Shown in pieces: positions 1 to 6,484 of a stretch of DNA of 27,384 bases. Each line of letters starts with the position of its first letter. The first letter of the stretch is position 1. The translations under genes and the position numbers were made by a program. The notes under the pieces are model-generated. The model was not told where the DNA came from, did no database searches, and saw nothing but the letters and a program-made list of their open reading frames with translations. Origin of the DNA: a virus; the IMG/VR virus record IMGVR_UViG_3300020192_000068, positions 1 through 27,384 of that record; one strand, 5' to 3'.

Positions 1-890
1 CGGATTTGCTGTCGCATTTGGATATCATGTCGCTTACGATCTTCCAGTTGCATTTTTAGATAGTACTGGTAAGACCGGCGGGCAGAAGATAATTGCTGAG
101 TCCTGAGTGCATCAGCCTGCTGCGCAATCCTACTTTCAGCAACCATAGCCGCTTCCTTAGCAGCTTTTTCTTGCTTATAGATGGCTAGTCGAGCATGGAG
201 TGCCTTACGGGCAATTGCTGATTCCTTATCTACATCAGCGGTTAACCGATTGAATCTCGCCTGCTCCTTCAATCCGCGATCGCGATTAGCCTTGTCATGC
301 GATGCCTTAATCAGCTCGAGATGCTTTTGCTCATCCTTCATCTGTTTATCTCGCAGCCTACTTTCAGCAACCATAGCTGCTTCCTTAGCAGCCTTTTCTT
401 GCTTATAGATGGCTAGTCGAGCATGGAGTGCCTTACGAGCAATTGCTGATTCCTTATCTGCATCAGCGGTTAACCGATTAAATCGCGACTGCTCCTTCAA
501 TCCGCGATCGCGATTGGCCTTGTCGTTCTCTGCCTTCAGCTCTACGCCTGTACGACGCGGCTTGCCAGGCGTAATGCCACCAGGCGAGCCCAGCACCTTC
601 AACCGACGAGTCTCCTCATCGGTTAGCACGCGAATCGCCTTAGCTTCCTTCAGATACTGCAGTTCTAATTTATTCTCAAACTCAACCCGACGCCTAGCAA
701 TGGCTTCGCTTTTTTCCGAGATATTTTGCAGGTTGGTCAAGCCGTTCACATAGCGATCGAATGGAGTCTGCAGCGACTCCATCATCTTCTTCTGCTCACG
801 CCATAGCTGATTGGACTTCATGACACCTTTGGTGAGCGATGTCGCATCCCACACTGCCACATACGCTAACTTGCCGATTTGCACTGTCAT
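1..890 (-). CDS. Tape measure protein, N-terminal part (cut by window edge)
   Basis: An open frame runs from ATG at 890 to the left edge without a stop (296 codons visible). The first 40 residues are mixed; the rest is charged, Ala/Lys/Glu/Arg-rich and strongly helical, as expected for the coiled-coil part of a phage tape measure protein, which sets tail length and forms a rod inside the tail tube. A 76-residue unit is repeated (see 130-524). A short motif with GSPGG interrupts the helix near residue 100. The gene sits downstream of the tail assembly chaperones, the conserved place for a tape measure gene. A weak GGGAG lies about 11 bases before the start. Most of the protein, including any membrane segments or lytic domain, lies outside the window. 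The tape measure call rests on position and composition, not on a recognised domain. Confidence 0.75.
   Translation of the reverse strand, partial: MTVQIGKLAYVAVWDATSLTKGVMKSNQLWREQKKMMESLQTPFDRYVNGLTNLQNISEKSEAIARRRVEFENKLELQYLKEAKAIRVLTDEETRRLKVLGSPGGITPGKPRRTGVELKAENDKANRDRGLKEQSRFNRLTADADKESAIARKALHARLAIYKQEKAAKEAAMVAESRLRDKQMKDEQKHLELIKASHDKANRDRGLKEQARFNRLTADVDKESAIARKALHARLAIYKQEKAAKEAAMVAESRIAQQADALRTQQLSSARRSYQYYLKMQLEDRKRHDIQMRQQI
130..524 (-). repeat. In-frame 228-bp (76-aa) repeat inside tape measure gene
   Basis: Positions 130-296 and 358-524 are near-identical (167 bp, few substitutions) and exactly 228 bp apart, which keeps the reading frame. The segments between and after the copies are loosely similar, so the true unit is probably the whole 76 residues. 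Repeats of this kind can lengthen or shorten a tail through unequal recombination. Confidence 0.85.
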
Positions 891-928
891 TTTCCAAAGT
901 ACTCCCTACATCGATTTTCGGCAATTTC

Positions 929-1264
929 TTAAAAACCCAACCGCAAGCTACTTGGGAATAACTTTCCGTTCTGCGATTCGGGATCGCATAGCGTCCACGA
1001 CTCTCGTTTGAATCCGGCGCGATAGCGATGACCATCTCGACGCACTAAACAGCCATCCGGCAAATCGCCATCATTATTCACCAGCCACCAGTAAACAACA
1101 TCGTAGCGACCGTAATCATGCGACCACTGCCAAAGAATAACCTGGTCAAATCGATGTCCAGAATGATCGTAGAAATGATTCACCTCGACCATATCAATTG
1201 ACTTAACCGGCTCGGTACCAGCACCGCTAGCCAGCATCGCGATCATGACCAGAAAAAGACCCAC
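929..1264 (-). CDS. Planctomycete-type small exported protein, unknown function
   Basis: A 111-aa protein with a hydrophobic N-terminus (residues 1-16, rich in Leu, Met, Val and Ala) that looks like a signal peptide or membrane anchor. The body contains VNHFYD, RFDQVI, a Trp/Tyr-rich stretch and RESWTLCDPE. This order of motifs resembles a small family I associate with Planctomycetes and their prophages (FDQVIFYDW and RETWTQYDPE in other members); the match is from memory. The start is GTG at 1264, preceded by AAGGGG at good spacing. It sits between the chaperones and the tape measure gene, so it may be tail-associated or a passenger gene. Function is unknown. Confidence 0.7.
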   Translation of the reverse strand: MGLFLVMIAMLASGAGTEPVKSIDMVEVNHFYDHSGHRFDQVILWQWSHDYGRYDVVYWWLVNNDGDLPDGCLVRRDGHRYRAGFKRESWTLCDPESQNGKLFPSSLRLGF

Positions 1265-1401
1265 GACAAAAACCCCTTATGCAAAAAAATGGTCGCGCGG
1301 GACAGAATTACCAAGGGCGACAGTGGATAAGATACCCACATCGAATTTTCCCTTAGCTCACACGTACTCCGCGCGGCCATAACTCACGAGCTAACAAGTC
1401 A

Positions 1402-1770
1402 TCACAGCCCACACAGAGCGGATGCCCAGTCGTTCAACTGCTTATCAACCGCCTTGCGGTTACCTTCTGCCAGCTCTACCTTATCTTTCGACTGCACACG
1501 CACCGGCAAGAACTGCGATTCCGTAATAGGCACTGGTGGCTTGTCACCCGGCTTAGCCGAACGTCCCCAAGCATACATCCGCACCGCGTTATGCACCTCC
1601 GCACAAATACGAGCGGTCATCCGCTTGGACTGTCCAGCACCCTCCAATTCATCCAGTGCGGCAGCGTCCAATATTTCGTCGACAGACCACGATTCGCCAA
1701 CCACACTGGGCGGTAGCCCGCACCCCTTAGCAATCCTTACGATGGTTCGGTGGATTCTGTCGTTGATGAG
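1402..1770 (-). CDS. Tail assembly chaperone, frameshift extension (gpT-like)
   Basis: This frame is read after a -1 shift at the A_AAA_AAC site (1770-1776) near the end of the upstream chaperone. The frame stays open from the slip point through 1402, giving a fusion of about 242 aa: 120 residues from the first ORF and 122 from this one. The joined sequence begins LINDRIHRTIVRIAKG and continues into an acidic helix (VDEILDAAALDELEG). The only internal start is a GTG at 1704 with no convincing ribosome site, and starting there would drop the well-formed first 22 residues. In lambda-like tails the long form recruits the tape measure and the short form binds tail tube subunits. Sequence similarity to lambda gpT is not expected; the call comes from layout and the slip site. 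Confidence 0.75.
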   Translation of the reverse strand, partial: LINDRIHRTIVRIAKGCGLPPSVVGESWSVDEILDAAALDELEGAGQSKRMTARICAEVHNAVRMYAWGRSAKPGDKPPVPITESQFLPVRVQSKDKVELAEGNRKAVDKQLNDWASALCGL

Positions 1771-2129
1771 TTTTTTGCGCGACCCTCATCGTCTTCGTTC
1801 ACACCGACCACCACATACGACTTGCGGATAATCGGCGCAAGAGATGTCATGTCGATATCATCCAGTACGCCACTGACTACCTGTTCCTCTGTGAACATTG
1901 GCGTACCATCTGGAGAAACCAGCAGCCGAGACACCAGCAGCTCATCGCCAAACGACTGACGCTCGGGAATGGGCATACCATCCTTATCACGCATCGAACG
2001 CCGATACTCACGGTACACCTTCGCCGACGCGGGGCGCAAGAAAACCTGATCACCACCCGGCAAATCAACCGGAATCAGAGCAGTAGAAACTCGCTTTTGC
2101 AAAAACAGAACACGGTCTAAACCAGCCAT
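1737..2129 (-). CDS. Tail assembly chaperone, short form (gpG-like)
   Basis: A 130-aa soluble protein. The N-terminal half (LIPVDLPGGDQVFLRPASAK) looks like a small beta domain and the rest is helical, ending in a polar Ser/Thr/Glu tail. The gene lies between the tail tube region and the tape measure, the standard place for chaperones that hold the tape measure during tail assembly and are absent from the mature virion. The last ten or so codons follow a slippery heptamer in the zero frame, so the tail with STTESTEPS belongs only to the unshifted product. The start is ATG at 2129 with GAGG 10 bases upstream; that site is inside a hairpin (2135-2183). Confidence 0.75.
   Translation of the reverse strand: MAGLDRVLFLQKRVSTALIPVDLPGGDQVFLRPASAKVYREYRRSMRDKDGMPIPERQSFGDELLVSRLLVSPDGTPMFTEEQVVSGVLDDIDMTSLAPIIRKSYVVVGVNEDDEGRAKNSSTTESTEPS
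1770..1776 (-). promoter_or_regulatory. Programmed -1 ribosomal frameshift site A_AAA_AAC
   Basis: On the minus strand the codons read GCA AAA AAC, so the heptamer A AAA AAC sits in the exact X_XXY_YYZ register for simultaneous -1 slippage. The shift moves ribosomes from the short chaperone frame into the frame ending at 1402, which is the -1 frame. No obvious strong downstream pseudoknot was seen. Confidence 0.8.
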
Positions 2130-2134
2130 CGCTT

Positions 2135-2183
2135 ATCATCCTCGCTTACATTGAGAAACAAAAAACATCTCAGCAAGGATGAT
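2135..2183 (-). promoter_or_regulatory. Hairpin burying the chaperone ribosome binding site
   Basis: In the minus-strand RNA ATCATCCTTGC (2183-2173) pairs with GCGAGGATGAT (2145-2135) over 11 bp with a single G-U pair. A further TGAGA/TCTCA helix can form inside the loop. The 3' arm contains the GAGG Shine-Dalgarno of the chaperone gene that starts at 2129. The structure would lower chaperone translation unless opened. Confidence 0.55.
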
Positions 2184-2192
2184 TTCGGATAC

Positions 2193-2600
2193 TTACGGAT
2201 GCTGCAGGCCATACCAGCTAATGTCCAACTGCAATTCAGTAGCTGTGACTGCACGGCCCACGCGTGCAATCCAATCACCGGTCGCCAAGTCGGCATCTGG
2301 AGCTAGTGCACCTGGTGCATCGCCAACGTAATAGGAGTCAGTGACCACCATGGTAGCACCCACCAACACTAATCTGCCACTAATGGCAATAATTCCATAA
2401 CCACCATCGATGCCAGGCGTCAGTGCGATACCACGCACAGTAGCAGCCGCTTGCGATATGTCAGCATCACAAAGCTGGCATTCCTGCGTAACTGCATCGA
2501 CATAGACCAACTGACCAGCCGAAATCGTTTCACCGAACAGCAGTAGTTGCGTCTGAGTCGAAGACGTAGCTCGCACCCCAGTAATCGTCACAGCAGCCAT
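2193..2600 (-). CDS. Beta-rich virion surface or decoration-like protein
   Basis: A 135-aa protein with almost no charged helices and many short beta segments. The pattern AGQLVYVDA, then an acidic turn (CDADISQAA), RGIAL, a glycine turn, ISGRLVLVGA, YYVGDAPGAL and WIARVGRAV is typical of small phage surface proteins that present a beta fold on heads or tails. I recognise the style of sequence, not a specific named family. The start is ATG at 2600 with AGGAG 7-8 bases upstream. The gene follows a terminator-like structure (2638-2722), so it may be expressed separately from the major tail protein. It could instead be an Ig-like domain attached to the tail tube. Confidence 0.6.
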   Translation of the reverse strand: MAAVTITGVRATSSTQTQLLLFGETISAGQLVYVDAVTQECQLCDADISQAAATVRGIALTPGIDGGYGIIAISGRLVLVGATMVVTDSYYVGDAPGALAPDADLATGDWIARVGRAVTATELQLDISWYGLQHP

Positions 2601-2637
2601 GTACTACACTCCTTTTTGCAAAAACACCAAGTAGACA

Positions 2638-2722
2638 TAAAAAAACTCCCGCCCAAGTCCAGACTGGGAAAGCGAAGAGAACACAGCCACATGACCTGAA
2701 CAGGAGGGAGGGCACCGGGAGT
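2638..2722 (-). terminator. Possible terminator or attenuator after the tail-tube genes
   Basis: In the minus-strand RNA ACTCCC (2722-2717) can pair with GGGAGT (2650-2645), extended by GCCC/GGGC with a small bulge, and seven U residues follow. The loop is long and holds its own small CCCAGTC/GACT-GGG hairpin next to the closing arm. It lies in the 137-bp gap between two tail-region genes. The large loop makes full termination uncertain; partial termination is plausible. Confidence 0.4.
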
Positions 2723-2737
2723 GCGCAAAAAAAACAA

Positions 2738-3331
2738 TCACAGATTCTGTTGATTCGCCAAGTCGCCAACCGTATTTTCAGTTGGCGTACTGCTAGTATT
2801 TTCGCCCTGCATCTCAGCCAAAATCGCCCTAACGACCCTCGGGTTAGGCGCTCCAGTCGCACGATCGGTCGACTCCTCAACCATCGCCAGCGACTCCGCC
2901 ACACCGACTTCATTCATGGCCGCCTGAACTGTTATGTCCGCCAACTGCTTCGCATGGACAACATCATCATCCGTACCTGTGAACTGATTCACCTCGTCGG
3001 CAATGGCTTTCGCTTCATCCACGGCTAGCCTGGCTTCTTTGATACGATCCTTAGCCGCCCGCAACAGCGCCATACGCACCATCTGCGTAAACATACTTGC
3101 CACGTTATCGCCAAACGCCAAAATCACACGCAAGAAATTGATCCCCGCACCTGGCTGTTTGCCAACGAATCCAATCAACTCACGCTCACGGCCGCGCACA
3201 GAAAAAAACGCATCCTCACTACCTTCCGCGCCACTTACGAAAATCATGTACTGATCAAACTCAACGACAACCCGAACCCCATCTTGCATTACTTCCCCGC
3301 AATGCGGAACCAACGTAATATCAAAATTCAC
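2738..3331 (-). CDS. Tail-region protein, unknown function
   Basis: A 197-aa protein between the major tail protein and the surface protein at 2193-2600. The first 75 residues look beta-rich. The middle (about residues 85-165) is helical and Ala/Glu/Lys-rich with coiled-coil character, and the C-terminus is polar (NTSSTPTENTVGD). I chose the GTG at 3331 because GGAG lies 8 bases upstream; the in-frame GTG at 3340 would overlap that ribosome site. A mixed beta/coiled-coil build next to the tail tube gene would suit a tail tube accessory or chaperone protein, but no family was recognised. Confidence 0.6.
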   Translation of the reverse strand: MNFDITLVPHCGEVMQDGVRVVVEFDQYMIFVSGAEGSEDAFFSVRGRERELIGFVGKQPGAGINFLRVILAFGDNVASMFTQMVRMALLRAAKDRIKEARLAVDEAKAIADEVNQFTGTDDDVVHAKQLADITVQAAMNEVGVAESLAMVEESTDRATGAPNPRVVRAILAEMQGENTSSTPTENTVGDLANQQNL

Positions 3332-3384
3332 GAATATCACTCCAGTTAAAAACTACCTCACGGAAGTAAAAACAACACCACCAA

Positions 3385-3801
3385 CTAGCTAGCTAATGTT
3401 CTGGCCGGTCCCGTCTTGCCGTCGTACTGCCAATCAATTTCAATTGTCTTGCGCCCCTCCGTGTCGGCAGTGTAGTCCGGCTCCCGCACGTCAACGATAA
3501 AACCAGAACCAGCAAAGATATCCGCCGTGGTATTGCCCGGAACCAAACTGGATGTAACCGTCATCGTCTGCAACACCTTCTTCGCCGGCCGCGCTTGCGT
3601 ACCGATGGACCGAATAATAATACCGGTCATCATCTGCGGATCTTCCAGCATTCCGGGACACTTAATCCTCCTGGCCGTATCCTGCAGATCTGTATCATCA
3701 ATCACTGGTACTGGCGCACCGTAACGCGGAATGGAAATCACTTCCCACGTTCCAGTACTCACGCTTAAAGTTAACGTTGCACCCTGTTGCAGCTCGCACA
3801 T
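3385..3801 (-). CDS. Major tail (tube) protein, putative
   Basis: A 138-aa beta-rich protein following the tail terminator gene, which is the usual place for the tail tube subunit in siphoviruses. Features include alternating hydrophobic strands (ATLTLSVSTGTWEVISIPRYG), a DDTDLQDTARRIKCPG segment resembling the N-terminal arm region of tube proteins, and a C-terminal strand pair (KTIEIDWQYDGKT). It is short for a tube protein but within the lambda/HK97 core-domain range. The start is ATG at 3801 with AAGG 9 bases upstream. The call rests mainly on gene order and predicted beta content. Confidence 0.6.
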   Translation of the reverse strand: MCELQQGATLTLSVSTGTWEVISIPRYGAPVPVIDDTDLQDTARRIKCPGMLEDPQMMTGIIIRSIGTQARPAKKVLQTMTVTSSLVPGNTTADIFAGSGFIVDVREPDYTADTEGRKTIEIDWQYDGKTGPARTLAS

Positions 3802-3820
3802 TTTTGACTACCTTTTTTTT

Positions 3821-4270
3821 CTAATTGCCAATCACCATCCGCAAAACTAACCGCGTCCAGAATCGTTTTCGGTCACCGCTCGCCTGGTCGTACTCGACCC
3901 CTGTATCGCTGATGCCACCATTACACACGTACAGCTTCGTTGCGTCTGCCACAATCGCCTGTGTCGGCAGCATTCGATCTCGCACATGATTTGCCAACGA
4001 TCGGCTGGCCGGTTGATTCTCCGCATAGCAATAAACATGCACGACCATATTTTCGCAGCCGTCGAGCCCTGCCAAATGCTTTTCCGAATTACCCATCGAC
4101 TGCGTGTAAACGATATATGGCGCAGCGACACCTTGCCGCGCAGCCTCGCAGAATATGCGAGCATCGGTACCACTGCCACCAACCACGGCAGCGATTGGCG
4201 AGTGCGCTCGCAAGTGCTTAACAAAGTCACCCGTCAGCTCATTCAGGAATCCATCACGTCCACCCGCCAT
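3821..4270 (-). CDS. Tail terminator / tail completion protein (DUF3168-like)
   Basis: A 149-aa protein with the outline of the HK97 gp11/DUF3168 family: an N-terminal helix (FVKHLRAHSPIAAVVG), a PYIVYTQ strand, a strand with conserved small residues (CENMVVHVYCYAENQPA), the helix SLANHVRDRM and a C-terminal strand (RKRFWTRLVLRMVIGN). These proteins form a hexameric ring that ends tail polymerisation and joins the head. The start overlaps the stop of the gp10-like gene and has AGGG 8 bases upstream. Gene order (gp10-like, terminator, tube) matches HK97-like phages. Confidence 0.75.
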   Translation of the reverse strand: MAGGRDGFLNELTGDFVKHLRAHSPIAAVVGGSGTDARIFCEAARQGVAAPYIVYTQSMGNSEKHLAGLDGCENMVVHVYCYAENQPASRSLANHVRDRMLPTQAIVADATKLYVCNGGISDTGVEYDQASGDRKRFWTRLVLRMVIGN

Positions 4271-4271
4271 C

Positions 4272-4742
4272 TTACGATCCCTTTAGTCGATTCAGCGCCG
4301 CTCGAGCGCCTTCAATCATCGCTCTATTCTGCGTTACCTTGGTCAGCTTGACAACTTCCTTCAAGTACGGATGCGGTTCCACTGGGCTCCCTTCAATATG
4401 CTCACCCCACAACCACTTTTCGTGGCCCAATTCCAATGGACTACCATGCGCACCGGCCGGCACCTCATAGCCAACCACCAGAACCTTTATTTCACCGCCA
4501 CGGTAGTTCAGCACCTTTGCCTTGAGCGTATCACGTAGCGGTTTTAGGCCAACCTTATCCCCCGGATAACCAGGCTTCGGCAAAACCGCCTTGGTATCAC
4601 GGATAATCTGATCACCCACGCTCTTAAGCACTTTGTTGATCGCCGGCCCACGCACGAGGCCATCGATCTGCTCAAGCAATCGAGTTGCCTGACGCATCGA
4701 CGATTCATCCAGTTGGATTCGCATGCGAGCGGTTCTGGCCAT
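4272..4742 (-). CDS. HK97 gp10-like neck protein
   Basis: A 156-aa protein with the typical gp10-like layout: a basic start, an N-terminal helix (MRQATRLLEQIDGLV), a second helix (NKVLKSVGDQIIRDTKAVLPK), a strand segment (KVLVVGYEVPAGAHGSPLELGHEKW) and the HPYLKEVVKL motif near the C-terminus that is common in this family. These proteins sit at the head-tail interface. There is no clear Shine-Dalgarno before ATG 4742, but the upstream ORF stops three bases before it, so translation is probably coupled. This supports expression of that ORF. Confidence 0.8.
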   Translation of the reverse strand: MARTARMRIQLDESSMRQATRLLEQIDGLVRGPAINKVLKSVGDQIIRDTKAVLPKPGYPGDKVGLKPLRDTLKAKVLNYRGGEIKVLVVGYEVPAGAHGSPLELGHEKWLWGEHIEGSPVEPHPYLKEVVKLTKVTQNRAMIEGARAALNRLKGS

Positions 4743-4745
4743 AGG

Positions 4746-5069
4746 TCACTGTACGTCCGAATAGGATGAAGCGACCTTCGTTGAATCAATTTTCTCATGT
4801 GCTGCAGCTAAATCTTCAGCCGCCATTTGCACTTCTGCGTTCATCCGCTGAATCAATTGTTCCAGTTCAATGACCGTCGAATAGGTAGCTATGGCGATGG
4901 TGGTGGAACTGATGCACCAGATGGCGAGGACTGCAAAACCTGCTCTGCGGATATTACTGTGGATTTTGCTTTTTGAAGCGCCTCTAATAACGTTGCTGAG
5001 CTTCCGGCTATCAATGACACTGAGACAGCTATGATTGTGACCAACGTCTTCCAGTTGAGCAGTATCCAA
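4746..5069 (-). CDS. Overlapping small membrane protein with coiled coil
   Basis: The frame is open from 5204 to 4746; I prefer TTG at 5069 (107 aa) because GAGG lies 7 bases upstream, but the start is uncertain (ATG at 5204 is the alternative). The N-terminal part overlaps the PAS gene in another frame. From residue 43 there is one membrane span (AGFAVLAIWCISSTTIAIA), followed by a helical, coiled-coil-like tail rich in Glu, Gln and Ala. The build resembles an inner-membrane spanin or a holin-like protein, but no motif proves this. Its stop lies three bases before the gp10-like start. Alternatively the frame is reached by a -1 shift from the PAS gene. Confidence 0.45.
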   Translation of the reverse strand: MDTAQLEDVGHNHSCLSVIDSRKLSNVIRGASKSKIHSNIRRAGFAVLAIWCISSTTIAIATYSTVIELEQLIQRMNAEVQMAAEDLAAAHEKIDSTKVASSYSDVQ

Positions 5070-5509
5070 TTGGCTACCTCTTGCACTCTTATCGCAGGCT
5101 TCTGCGGTTCGACGCTCTGCTGAGTGTAGGACTGAAACTGCACTCGGTATCCCGAGAACTCGCGGGTCTCGAGCCATTTTCCCGATACTGTTATCATTCC
5201 CCATACAATCCTCCTGTTCTGCGGAGTTGAACCGCGCTGGATATATTTCTTACTAAGTGTATACCCCGGAATTACACCATCACGGACTTTGTTTGCTAAC
5301 GCACTTTCTATTTCGATGTCATCTTCATGAGTCCACGCTTTGAAGTGAGTACCAACAATCAGCTCGGCAGGTGCGTTGAGGATTTCACAGTAGGCGCTGT
5401 TTAGCCACACGAACCTGCCGCTAGCGTCGACTTCAGCGAACGGCGTAGTGCTGTCACAAACAAACGCCACTGCGTCCTCGCAGCTTAGTATATGTATTGC
5501 TGCAGTCAC
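4889..5509 (-). CDS. PAS-domain protein with C-terminal membrane anchor
   Basis: A 206-aa protein. Residues 20-130 form a PAS domain: TPFAEVDASGRFVWLNSAYC is the classic N-terminal strand pair and helix, followed by GTHFKAWTHEDD and, after a variable stretch, the strands RIVWGMITVS and YRVQFQSY. A membrane span lies at about 153-171, then a short helix and a Pro/Ser-rich end. PAS domains bind small ligands or mediate protein contacts; no histidine kinase, GGDEF or other output domain is present. The start is GTG at 5509 with AAGG 6 bases upstream. It lies between a serine protease and the neck genes. A signalling or host-modifying role is inferred only. PAS proteins are unusual inside phage structural operons. 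Confidence 0.75.
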   Translation of the reverse strand: MTAAIHILSCEDAVAFVCDSTTPFAEVDASGRFVWLNSAYCEILNAPAELIVGTHFKAWTHEDDIEIESALANKVRDGVIPGYTLSKKYIQRGSTPQNRRIVWGMITVSGKWLETREFSGYRVQFQSYTQQSVEPQKPAIRVQEVANWILLNWKTLVTIIAVSVSLIAGSSATLLEALQKAKSTVISAEQVLQSSPSGASVPPPSP

Positions 5510-5522
5510 TATCTACCTTTCA

Positions 5523-6443
5523 TTACAATCCAAAAGTACCACCAGTGTTAGGATCGGATGGTGCGTCGCCGTCATCTTCGCCGCCGTCCTTGACTGGTGG
5601 AGCACTTGCGCGAGCGAGTTCAATTAACTTGCCGACGTGCTTTTGCAGCTCCTCGGCTTGCCTTAGCACTGCCGCGCGAAACTCCTTACACCCGCCGGGT
5701 GGAGGCTGTGTTATCGGGTCATCGAGATGAGCCCATATCGGCAGCGTCGTGATGGACGCCTCAGCGAAGAATCCTTCTTCCAGGTCGTGTGCACGATTGT
5801 CATTCAACTCGACAAGTCCTTCTGGCCGAACAACACCGACTACCGCTTTATTCAGGTACTGGAACCAGATCGAACGAGTCGTCTGCCCAGCGCCATCACC
5901 ACCCCACGACCACGTTAGCAAGCCTCGCTGCGTGTCGTCGATAAACGAATGCACCGCTGAACCCGACTGCCCACCGATTGAGATTGGCTGCCATCGCCAG
6001 ACAACGCCGTTGTGCGTGATCTGCCGCGTAACCAACCGCTGAGCCAAAGGCCCTTCGCATCGCGGATAGCCCATCGTGTAGTGTTCACCCGATGGATTGT
6101 CGATCGACAGCTTCGCTGCTGGCAGCGGTATATTCTGGTCGATCTGAAGGATAGCCCAATCCATCATTACCCGGTCCGAGTAGCCTGCCATGATGACTTT
6201 GGCGGGAATCTTAGCGTTTCCCGCGAATGGGAATTGGCATTGGACCACTCGACCAATAGTCGTTCCTGCGACGTGCGCATTGGTCAGCACGAGTGTTTTG
6301 CCGTCTCGCTTACCGACGATTGAGCCTGAACCACATGAACCGCTATTGAGCACGCGACAGCACGATCGCGAGCTAGGGCCGATAGGTGTCTTGCTGTAGT
6401 TGACTTCCTGAAACTCTTCAGCCAGCGGGAAGTTGATTTCCAT
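5523..6443 (-). CDS. Trypsin-like serine protease
   Basis: A 306-aa protein starting at ATG 6443 with a strong GGAGGA 7 bases upstream. A chymotrypsin/trypsin-like fold is shown by the full triad: His57 in LTNAHV, Asp95 in MDWAILQ and Ser160 in GGQSGSAV. GSGSIV precedes the His motif, as in HtrA-type and other trypsin-like peptidases. No signal peptide or membrane segment is seen, so it acts in the host cytoplasm or within the virion. After about residue 230 the tail is helical and then very acidic (DGGEDDGDAPSD). The head already has an S49-type maturation protease, so a second protease suggests a different target, such as a host protein or a neighbouring gene product. Substrate unknown. Confidence 0.85.
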   Translation of the reverse strand: MEINFPLAEEFQEVNYSKTPIGPSSRSCCRVLNSGSCGSGSIVGKRDGKTLVLTNAHVAGTTIGRVVQCQFPFAGNAKIPAKVIMAGYSDRVMMDWAILQIDQNIPLPAAKLSIDNPSGEHYTMGYPRCEGPLAQRLVTRQITHNGVVWRWQPISIGGQSGSAVHSFIDDTQRGLLTWSWGGDGAGQTTRSIWFQYLNKAVVGVVRPEGLVELNDNRAHDLEEGFFAEASITTLPIWAHLDDPITQPPPGGCKEFRAAVLRQAEELQKHVGKLIELARASAPPVKDGGEDDGDAPSDPNTGGTFGL

Positions 6444-6484
6444 GATTTTTTCCTCCAAATTGAATACGTCGCTAGAAACCTGAA

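Noticed and set aside
1265-1401. Small ORFs after the chaperone extension, including a GCDDLLARELWPRGVRVS frame and a hydrophobic 32-aa frame
   Set aside because: The first is plausible in sequence but only about 18 aa with GTG and no ribosome site; the second overlaps the next gene start. Neither has enough support.
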